From Mytilus galloprovincialis (Eukaryota > Mollusca > Bivalvia > Mytilida > Mytilidae), in NCBI RefSeq assembly GCF_965363235.1, contig NC_134841.1, forward strand, positions 34,315,440-34,379,439: DNA of 64,000 bases, given 5' to 3'. Below, piece after piece: positions 48,497-60,400 of the stretch. The position numbers were made by a program, and so were the translations under genes. Each line of letters starts with the position of its first letter. Position 1 is the first letter of the stretch. The notes under the pieces are model-generated. The model worked only from the letters and a program-made list of their open reading frames with translations. It was not told the origin of the DNA and ran no database searches.

Positions 48497-51400
48497 CTGT
48501 AAAAGAAACAAAAAACAAGTAAGAAGATATCCATCTGAAGACTAGGGGAAGAGAAGGTGAATATATTTGGTTAAGAAAGCTCGCAAGTGCGTTTTAAAAA
48601 GCTTAACTTTAATAAAAACACGAAGAAATTAAGTTTCATAGTAGTCATTTTGCTATTTCAGTCTACCTTCAAAAATTTGTTGACCAAGGATAAAGATTTA
48701 CTTTTGTAATATACTTTAAAAAAATCTTTATAGAATACTGTAAATTCAGAAATTATTGCGAGGTTTTTATTATTGCGAAATATGCGACAGAGTTGTAAAC
48801 GCAATAATTAAAACTCACATTTTGAAATATTTTATATGAATTGAACAAGATTTTTCTCAAAATCATAAAAAATTAAAATAGCATTTAAGTCTTAATTGTC
48901 AAAATCGCAATATTAAATGCATGTAATAGTTTCTGAATTAACAGTAACTAATCGAAATTCAAATAGAGAAAAATATTCAACGAGTGACCGAACAACACAT
49001 TAATTCACGACTGCGCGTAGCGCAAGAGTTAATTGTCAGTGTTGTTCGGTCACGAGTTGAATATTTTTCGATATTTGAATTCTTTAATTGGTTATTCTTT
49101 TTATTACATTGGCAAATGGCTTTTTTTAAAGAAATTAATGTAAAACATGTAAGGAACTATATCTTTTTTCTACGAATTCACAATTTGTTTTGATCAGCCG
49201 TTATCGACGTCTTGACAACGCTTATTCTTGTATGACGTCAGAAAGTGAAATAACCACGTTTTCAATAACTGGGAAATCAATGTAATTCATTTCAACCAAT
49301 GAACATTGAAACCATGTTTTAGTCAGTTTTCAACACGTTCTTTATTTAGGTCAAGATAAGAAACATCCCTACATAAACTTTGATGTCTTTTGTTTTATTT
49401 TCAACAGAATATTTTGAATTAACAATGGAAGCAAAAATTAACTGTTGTCAATGGGATTTAGGTACAATACTTTTTTGAATGTTTTGAATGAAACGAAGTA
49501 GATCTTATTTTCATGTAAATTGAACATCGAAATAATATCAAGCCTTAGGGTATTGTCAATATCAGATATTATTTCAAATCATGTATGATCAAATAATTAT
49601 CTTTGAAAATATTATTGAAAATATATTTATGCAATAACTTTACCTAAACGCTGTACGGGAACTGAGCTATGGTCTGTTTGGTTTTCTTGGATCATCTTTG
49701 AAAACAGTACTACATGCCTAAAATCATACTATACGTATTGAAATGTTTAACATGACGACAAAAAATAATATACAAAATTAAGGTGATCTATCTAGTTAAA
49801 ACAATTATCTCTGGGAAATAAATACATTCACTGATCTTAAGAACAGCTGGTGTTTATACAGTAAAGTAGATGTTCGACCCATTGTGTTCCCGTGATCAGA
49901 TTTTGACTGTAGGAATGTTGCAGATACCAATTTGGAACTCGACAACTTAATTTTCATTCAAACATACAATAAGTATTCTAAAATAGGCCTGTGACTTTAG
50001 AAATAAAGAGGTGACAGAAGCATTTCGTTTGTCGTACTAGTCAATAGGAGTCAACAGGTTTTTATAATAATGGGCCTTAATATAATATATTTGAAAAGTA
50101 CGTTATAAAGAAAGTATAAACAATTGTATTTTCATATAACGTTATGAATTGGCATAACTCCAGAACAGAAAAGTGACGCCACTCAATTTGAAACTGCTCT
50201 GATTTTTGTGGTAATAAGCATTGTGTATAAGTGTCATAACATTTGATTGAGACAACATTAAGTAAGAGAACAGTATTTAATTTCGCAACGTTCGCACGGA
50301 AGGACAATGGTGTCATTATATATAGAATTACTTACACTGTTTTGTTTATTTCCACAATACATTTACCGTTTGGGTTTCTGCTGTAAGCACGGTCTAACTT
50401 AACATTTGTTTCTTCATCATAAGACTGCCAGCTACCACTAGGATTTTGATACTGCCAGGTTGATTGAACTGGCTTCACTGTTAAATATTAATTGATAACT
50501 TGAATAGTTCAGCGGCTATCTTGAAGCAATGTATATTCAAATCATTGTGGATAAAATATGCATTGTACAAACACACAACTAAAACAAAGATTTTTGTTCC
50601 ATTGTTTTTCTTCAAATGACCCACTTGGGTCTAATTTTTAAAATAATCATTTATTACACTGTCAAATGAACAGTAATTTGCAGCTTAAAAAAAAAGATAT
50701 GACACGACAAATGTGACTGCATATCATAAAACACACCAAAAACAGAATAGGCTTTATTGTAGAGGGAAATATATAGTCTTCAAAAATTTGGTTGAGGGAA
50801 ACTCATATTAGAGAACGGAAACGAAAAATTTAGAAATTTATCCATTTATAAAGTAGCATAACTCTAGAACAATAAAACTGACACCCCCACAATTCATTCT
50901 TGATCTTTATTTTGTGATAATAAGCATTGTGTATAAGTTGCATAACAGTTAGTTGAGGTAATCGAAAATAAGAAAACTGGAACAAAACTAGTAAAAGTAC
51001 GGATGTGCAGACGGACAAGAGTAAATTTTTATGCCCCTCCGCTACTGTGGATGCATAAAAAGTTTGAAAGACAGTACCCGAAATCTCCCATAAAGAATAA
51101 ATTGTTTAATCAAAGAGCATATTGCTCTGAGGGATACGATTGCCATTGTTTTCTTTGACACATGTATACATGTAGCTGGATAATATTATTTTCAAAACTA
51201 ATACAAACTACACATGTAAAATGTGATTTACGTAATCTGAATAGTTACAAAATAGCCAATCCCGGATACAATAGTAGGAACAATGGGGCCAGCTGAAGGA
51301 CGCCTACGATTGCGGGAGTTCCTCGTTACATTGAAGACCCATTGATGGCATTCGGCTGTTGTCTGCTCTATGGTCGGGTTGTTGTCGCTTTGACACATTC

Positions 51401-54400
51401 CCCATTTCCTTTCTCAATTTTACTTATTGTGTTTTATTTTTGTGCTATCAATTCGAAGTTTACTTTCCACAGCAGTCAACGAGACTCAGAGTGAGAGAAG
51501 GTATTTCACTTCGTATCTTATCACCTATTTTCCTACGTTACTTTTGAGAGGAACCCCATTCCTAACTCTTTAAATACTTAATTTCCTTTTGGTCAGTGGT
51601 CATGAATCCTTTCCGTACACATTCCCCGGTTTAAATTGCGATTGTTTTTAATATACTATAACGTTTATCGACAGAACGAGTTATTTTTTCTCGATTTGTG
51701 TTTAAGTATTTTGATTCAGAATTGACGGAAGTTACTTTCGGAAGGGAAACAACAAGAAACGATAATATGGAAGACTCCATTTCGCCTGAAGGGGTGTTGT
51801 AGTTACACCTTTACGATGTGGACTACATTTCTTTTAATTTAAATGATGCATATGATTTAAAATTATGCAACAACATAATCCTCAATAGCAAACATACAAC
51901 ATGTACAAAAAAAGGATCCCATGAGTTTTAAATTAATCAATTGAGTGGGGAATCCAGAGCAACCATTTAACTTATACCCCTTGAAGTCAAGAAAACTATA
52001 CGCATGCGCATAACTACCTAAACAAACCCTGGAGCAAGAATTATAATAAATGTTAATTAAACGACCTAGATAATTCTCTATTTCTTTATGGAAGTACTAT
52101 ATCAAATATCAGTTTCATAACGGTTACATATAAGAAAAACTCCACTTTAGTTCTTATATGACAGAAACAGTTTGATCGGAATTCAGAGAACTCTCGCATT
52201 TTTATCAAAACTGGAGAATTCCCTCTGACGTGTTTCTAAATTTTAAAAACCACTAAAGATAAATACTGCTTAATTCTGAATGTCCGTGTTGTTGAAAACA
52301 CGCATATAAGTCCAGGGAAATATCAAACATGAAGATTATGAAAAGAACAATACAGGAAAGTTGTTTAAGTTCAATCCCTTTGTTTGTGTTTACCTTTTAA
52401 AGCAAGACAATCATAAGAATCTGAGATGTTCCTTAATGTTTAGAACAAAACGGTTGACGTGAGGGTATGGCCCTGAGCCAATAATATATGTTTACAGATT
52501 GCTTGAAAGCAATCGTCTCCCCAAAAAAGTGACAATGAAATATAAATATAAGTGGGAAATTACGACCACGAGTATCATTATTACCGTATGGGGTTCACCT
52601 ATGAAGCCTTTGATCAACTCAATGTCACTTTTTTGTCATTTAAAAAAAAATCAAGAAAAAGTTTCATAAAAGAACCAACAATGAAATATATCTAAATAAA
52701 TGCAACAGTAGTATACGGTTGTTCAAAGTCTTAAATGAATAAAACACTATCTACGTCTTATCAAATTTACAAACGACACCAACACTAACACGTGAGAAGA
52801 AAGTTAACCAATATCAAAGCCATAAGAAACCATAGGGATATTAAAACTCATAGGCAAAATGCCATGGCAAATAAAATAAACAAATGACAGAGAAACAAAA
52901 GTCCAAATAAAGAAACATATAAATCTTAAATCTGAGAGACTTCGACCAAAACTTAGATTGATATAAGCTCAATTGAAGAGGTAAGCACATTATGAACTCC
53001 ATATAGCATCCGTTGTGAAAAAGTATTGCACTTGTTGATAGGAGGATAAAAAGATTCTACATTTCAAGTTATAAAACCATTTAAAACCCACCATCAGGAA
53101 TTTTACAGTTGTGATTTGCATGTAACGTTGATTGATAATGTTTTATTTTGTTAGTTTTCATAATCTCCCAATTTTGAATTTGCCTTAGAGTTTAATGTTT
53201 TTGTTATAAATTGTCATATTGTAATTCGGACTCATAAATTTTGTAAGTTTTTTTTTCTTCACTATTTGTAAGTAGTATACTTACTTTTGTTGGTATGGGA
53301 AGGCAGAATAAGTGGTAAATCAGACATCATTTCCTGTCGGCTATTCTGTTCATCCTCTATTAAGTCAGGTGAACTTATAGTTCGACCATCCTCGCTGAAA
53401 CAAATGGCAAATTTAAGACGATGATTCTTCTAGTCGTACGATTTTAGGAGGTGGGTTTATTTGACAACATGGGTTTTCAATAGTTTGATCTTGTCAACAA
53501 TATATGTATCAGTCTTTATAATTCTTATTGTCATTCAATATACATCAACTACCAGTAATAAATTGATAATGGACAAACAAATACAATGCGAGAGTTTAAC
53601 TGGAATACAATTTGATGTGGTGAAAAGAGTTTTCAAACAAGTGATCGGATGGTTCCTTTCTCATTGGCGTACAATAATGGTTCTACGTATTGATTAATAT
53701 ATGATAATTTAAATACAATGAAAATACACACCAGACTGCAACTTCAAACAAATCATCACAGGCAAACTTGTATGTTCCAAGTCTTCCTCGATCCCAATGA
53801 ACCTGAAATTTATTTTTGCGGTATTTTAGCTATGATTTTTTTAATTCAAGAAATCCGATAGTTTTACAGACGAACATTGAGATTGCATATCTCAAATAAA
53901 TAATAAAGTGAAACAATGTCAGAATTTAAATTTAAATTGCTGTTATGAAAAGTTATCAAAGGTACCAGGATTATAATTTAGTACGCCAGACGCGCGGTTC
54001 GTCTACATACGACTCATCAGTGACGCTCATATCAAAATAGTTATAAACCCAAACAAGTACAAATTTGAAGAGCATTGAGGATCCAAAATTCCCAAAAGTT
54101 GTGCCAAATACGGCTTAGGTTATCTGACCTGGCATAGGCGGATCCAGGGGGTCTTTGAGGGGCCCGCCCCCCACCCTTTCGTGGGAAAAATTTGGTTCAT
54201 TATATAGGGAATCACTGAAGCATCATGGAGGTCAGTTAGCGGACCGCTTTTTATGAAAAGTTCTGGATCCGCCACTGCCTGGGATAAGAAAATCCTCAGT
54301 TTTGTAAACAGAAAATTTATAAAAATGACCATATAATTGATATTCATGTCAACACCGAAGTGCTGACTACTGGGCTGGTGATACCCTCGGGGACGAAACG

Positions 54401-57400
54401 TCCACCAGCAGTGGCATCGACCCAGTGGTGTAAAAAGTTATCAAAGGTACCAGGATTATAATTTAGTACGCCAGACGCGCGTTTCGTCTACATAAGACTC
54501 ATCAGTGACGCTCATATCAAAATAGTTATAAAGCCAAGCAAGTGAAAAGTTGAAGAGCATTGAGGACCCAAAGTTCCAAAAAGGTGTGTCAAATACGGCT
54601 AAGGTTATCTATTCCTGGGAAAAGAAAATCCTTAGTTTTTTTGTAAAATTCAAAGTTTTGTAAACATAAGTTTTATAAAGTTCGATTTTGGTCAAAATTG
54701 TCACTTACATTAAATTATACGTAACTGTCTACGATTTGCATAATCTAAAATTTAATTTATGTACTTAGATATAACATTGCAGCTTTGGTTCAATATATAC
54801 TCTTTTATTGATACTATTGACATAGTTAGCAGTAATTTTGTGTGCATTTGTCAAACATAGATTGTGCTAATTAGAATACGGCTTTGTTTACAAAGCGTAA
54901 TAAGAACGTCATATTAGAATTTTAAAATAAACCGTATGTGCTCCTCCTTCTTTCACATAAATACGACATTATTTGAGGTCAAACTACCCATGGATTACCC
55001 CTTATAGATAACAAAAAATATATATAAAAAAGGTGAACAAGAATGTTTTCGTTACAAACGCAAAAGAGCTTTAAAAAACCCCAGGAAAACCATTATGATG
55101 TTCAACTTAGCGATTTCTAGTAAAGACAATTTCTTTATGTGCATAAAAATAACATTGTTTAGGCATTGATTCACTAAACATTTATCAGCATTATAATAGA
55201 CCAAGGAAACAAAAGTAAACAAGAAAACGGACTTATCAGCAGGGGGGGGGCATACAAAATGTTAATCCTTGTATCTATGATGAGTTTATCTATATGTGAA
55301 GTACTGACACAAATTATATTTACCTTTACAAACAATGTAATGCATGTTTATATATGAATTATATTTTTCTTAAATTTTAAAACCAGAAAATGATTCAGGT
55401 GTCCTTCTCGACAAACATAAAGTTCCGTAAAAATTAAAATTGTATGTATTAAGGCAACCACTTCCTATTTAATCAACAGCTTAATTATTACGACTTTTCT
55501 AAATGACAGTAGTGAATCTGTGCAATATTTTGTCATTTAGTACAGGTACAGCATTGAGTATTACATACCACAACTTTTCCGTTTGATTCAACACGCAGTA
55601 TAGTTCCTCTGCTACCTCTGCCTCCATCCTGTTCATCATACTTCCAATCTTTACCTTTAAATATATAAAAAAAAATTCGATCGTTCAATCGTTTACACAG
55701 AAGATAAATGTTCATATTTCATAATATGTATGCGTGCTCAGAACATTAACATGAGATAATCGGAAACCCTTTGGAATGGAGTGCTGTGTCCATTCAAACT
55801 TATACCTGGACGTTAAACGATTAAAATATATAGGTCAATGACACCATACTATCGTTATCAAAGTAAATAAAATTGAGAATGGAAATGGGGAATGTGTCAA
55901 AGAGACAACAACCCGACCATAGAAAGAAACAACAGCAGAAGGTCACCAACAGGTCTTCAATGTAGCGAGAAATTCCCGCACCCGGAGGCGTCCTTCAACT
56001 GGCCCCTAAACAAATATATACTAGTTCAGTGATAATGAATATCTATAAATATCTAGATCTATAAATGCTTTTGCTTGATTGATCGCTTGTATGGATGGAA
56101 TGCACTTACTGTGTCAGAATCGTTTTCTACAAATATTCACTTCATCTTAAATACAGATTGTTTACTAATGGTGATTTATGATGGAAGATAAAAAAACCTA
56201 ATTGTATGACATCATCAGCTATATGTTATGGAAATATCACAGTTTCATGCTACAAATACATACTAGTAAAGATATTGATACAAAGTGAACTCTTGCAAGT
56301 GCTTTAAACTTTCTAGCATACTGTTTAACATTCTCAAAACTATTATTTCATTCCTAGAACAGATACTGTAAACTCTCATATCGTTTTCAAAATTCATCGA
56401 ATACTGGCTGTTCAATCATATAAACTGTATGTTAAATTGCTTTTTTCCTTTTTTATCATTTATTAGGTCTATTGTATTTGTTCTGTTTATTATTAGGTCT
56501 TTCCAATATTCTGCAGAAAGACCTATTGTATTTGTTCTGATAATTATTATTTTCTTCGCAAAATTTTGTTCTCGCGTACCATTTTTTTTTCACAACATGT
56601 CGATAAGATATTTCTTATATATTATCATACAGTTTATGCGATTTCTATTTTCATCCATTCTAAGCCAAACAATTTTCTGTGTAAGAGTTATCTCCCCGAA
56701 AACTGTTTTCCTTGTGACTGCATCTCCTCTGTAACCGTAAAAGAAAGCAACAAATTTATTTCATAAAATTGTTCGTTGTATCCTTTGCATCCATATGAGA
56801 GTTATTTCCCCTTATGCATTTGATATAAGTGATATGCATTTCTATCTTGTAAACCATAAGTGATAGAGACCTAGGATCTTTTGATTTGAGGTCCTTGGTA
56901 AAAAACAAATTAAAATTAGGTCAAAGTCAAAGGTCAAAGTCATATTCTAAATTTTGAATTTGGCTTATTTTCACTAATTTCTAGAAACCGTATACATATT
57001 ATATCTTTATTTACCAAAGTCATAACAACTATAGGCATACAACATATAAACTACACAAAGTATACATAGATAGCAGAAGGTAATGTGTGAAACATATTAC
57101 ATCATGTTAGATCTTAATTTTTGTGCACGAAATATAAATTTACCCAAATTACATAATTCTCTAAGATTATTAGAACTCATTGATTGTATATATTTATATA
57201 TAGAAGGTGTTCTCCAATAATAGGGTTTTATAAAATGAGATCTAAGACCTTGGTAAGTAGGACATTTTAAAATAAAATGCATCTCATTTTCAATGTCAAT
57301 TTTACAAAAACTACATAGTCTATTACTTCTTGGAATTGCAGAATAGCGACCACATTCTATAGCTAAACCATGACTACTAAGTCTTATCTTGATAATACAT

Positions 57401-60400
57401 GTCATAAAAATAACTGGTATTGGTTTACATGAATAATTTTGTAAACAAAAGTTTTGAACCATATATCTATAACTCGTACATCTAACTAAATTATTCATTT
57501 GGCTGTCAAAATCTTTCTTCAGACAATCAAACAGGCGTTGTTTAATTACCAAGTAAAAACTACTGGAAAGCTTACTATCTAAAAATAAACCTTGATTATC
57601 CAAATATCACCTAAACCTATACTGAGCAACTCATTTTTAATAAAAAATACAACCAATTTGTCTTATTATTTGGACATTTTTGTAAATCGTCATATAAAAA
57701 ACAGTAACAGTTTTTCAAAATACAATTTGTGGTACATAACAACTATAACCAGTATATAAAAATGCGACATTCTCTGGTGTGTTTAGGATATCGACAAATT
57801 ATTTTTCCTAAATTGTTAGTTGCGACATGTGGTAACAAGTAAATTTTGATTGCAAGGGTAAGTTGAATGTAAAAGGGAGTTTTCTCTCCTCTTGTATATG
57901 AAAATACGCGCATGGTGATATAACTCATTAATCAAATATAATTTGACCTATGGCCTTTTAATTTGAGGTACTTGGTTTATGACCTTGAAATTGATCCCAA
58001 GGTCAAAGCTTAATTTGCCGTTCTAGATATTGACTTTTGCTTTTACCTCAAATGTTTACATGATAAAGCCATAAGACCTTTTGCAATAGGTTTCACACCA
58101 TTTAACTTTGTAAAAAACAACCAGAAATGACCTTGTGTGAACCGGAAGTAGCTATTTTTTGTACTGTATCAATATAAAAGTATATAGAACCAGATATTTT
58201 TGGAATAAGTGTCAAGAAAGAAACATTTTTAAAACCTGAAAGTAACAAATTATCTCCTTTTTTTAAAACATTTTGTATCAAAACCATATATTTTTGAAAT
58301 CAGCGTACAATTATTTGACCATTGAAATGACATTTTTAACCTTATTTTACTACTTTCATTTTAAAATTCCTTGTTTTTGGTGGAAAGACATTCAATTATT
58401 CTCAATTGTTATTTTATTATTATCATATTTTTCTTCCTCCAAATTTTGTTCTCGCGTAAAATATTTGTTTCGCAATATGTCGCTAAGATATTTCCTATAT
58501 AGTACTGTACAGTTTATGCGCTTTTTATTTTCACTAATTCTAAACCAAATACTTTTCTTTGTAGGGGTTATCTCCCTGAACACTTTTTTCCTTGTGACTA
58601 CAACTCCTCCCTAACTGTAAAAGAAAGTGACAAATTTATTTTATAAAATTGCTCATTATATCCTTCACATGATTTGTCCTATTTTGACTGAAGCGATATG
58701 AACACTCCATATGATAGTTATTTCCCCTTATGCATTTGATATAAGGGATATGCATTTATGTCTTGTAAACAGTTATTGATAGAGACCTTAGACCTTTTTA
58801 TTTGATCCAAAAACAAGAAAATTAGGTCAAGGTCAGAGGTCAAGGTCATATTTCAAATTTTGATTTGGGCTTATTTTCAATTCTTTTCAAAAAATGTATG
58901 AGATTTTGACAACATGTTTTTACTAAAATGTAAGTTGCGACATGTCGTAACACATTAACCATATATAATTAAGACCTATGGTCTTTTGATTTGAAGCCTG
59001 TGGTTTATGACCTTGAAATTGAACTCAAGGTAATAGGTAACATTTGCGTTCTAGATTTTGACCTTTGCTTTTACCTCATATGTATACATGATGAAGCCAT
59101 GGGACTTTTTGCATTACGTTGAAAGCCACTTGACCATGGAAAGTCCAACCGGAAGTGACCTTGTGTAAACCGGAAGTAGCTTTGTTTTTGTATTTATCTA
59201 ATGTAAAAGTATATTGAACAATATATTTTTTGAATCAGTATCAAGTAAACTATCAAATAAAACTGGAAAAACACATATTTCAAACCGGAAATAACAATTT
59301 ATCTCCCTTATTTAGAAAAAAATGTATAGAAACCATATATTTTTGGAATCAGTGTACAATAAGCTATCATTTGACGCTGGATATGATATTTCAAACTGAA
59401 TTTTCATAGTTCTGTATGAAAATAATATGGATGGAAAGACCTTCAATTGTTCTTTAAATAATTTGTTTTTAATTTTAACTATTTTCCTTTTATCATTAAT
59501 TTTATACAATACCTCTTTTAACTTTGCATCCTACAGCAATCATTTCATCTACTAATCGTCTAGGTTCATTAACAGGTTTTATATCATAAAGTCTTTGGCT
59601 TTCATCATAATGATAACAATTCTTGACACCACTGTCCCATTCAACCCATATCATTCCTGAAACGAATGTTTCGTGACTTTACTTTTGTACGCATATTTCA
59701 ATTTCAAGTTTTTGAAGTGGTATAGATGTATTTGCATTCTGTATACTTTTTTTTTAATAGTGTTGAAATTTTCTTTAACGTTTCGTTGTTCTTACAAAGT
59801 AATTAACAATTAATCATGTTAATATATCAGAAATATTTCATTTATTTTAGAAGCCCGGGTATAAAACAAGCTTTGTATTTTCAGTACGTCGTGTGCTGTA
59901 CAAGGAAATGCATGAAACATGTCAAAAATATGACATTGTTTTCCAGACGTTCGATGCATTTGAACGTTTGATTTTGCAATTTGATAAGGAATTTTTCGTT
60001 TTGAATTATCCTCGTACAGTATTTTTTGGTTATTTCAGTTTTTATATCTTTTTTAAATGTACAACTTTAAGCATTTAGCGAAAATATTTTTTTTCTTCTG
60101 ACAAAGTCCTGCATGAACAAATTACTATATCACGAGTATTTCTCACAGATGTTTTTATTGTTCTGTTGTGTTAACTTAATACATGATATTGATTAAATGT
60201 GTTTGCATTTGATGAAGAGCCATTAATCAAATACCATCTTTATCTTCACCAATAACGGTACCAGCCATGTTTGAATCTTGATTTTTCCATTGCCAATTTG
60301 GTCCTCGTCGAACACGCGTTCCTAGCTGGACAGCTTTACATCTCGGTTGTTTGAACCGACCGTGATATTGGGTTACGGGATCCAATAACAGCATAACATT

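Noticed and set aside
56429-56766. Hydrophobic open frames of 66-101 codons
   Set aside because: Lie in R4 repeat sequence; a similar frame recurs in the R4 copy at 58.3-58.6 kb.
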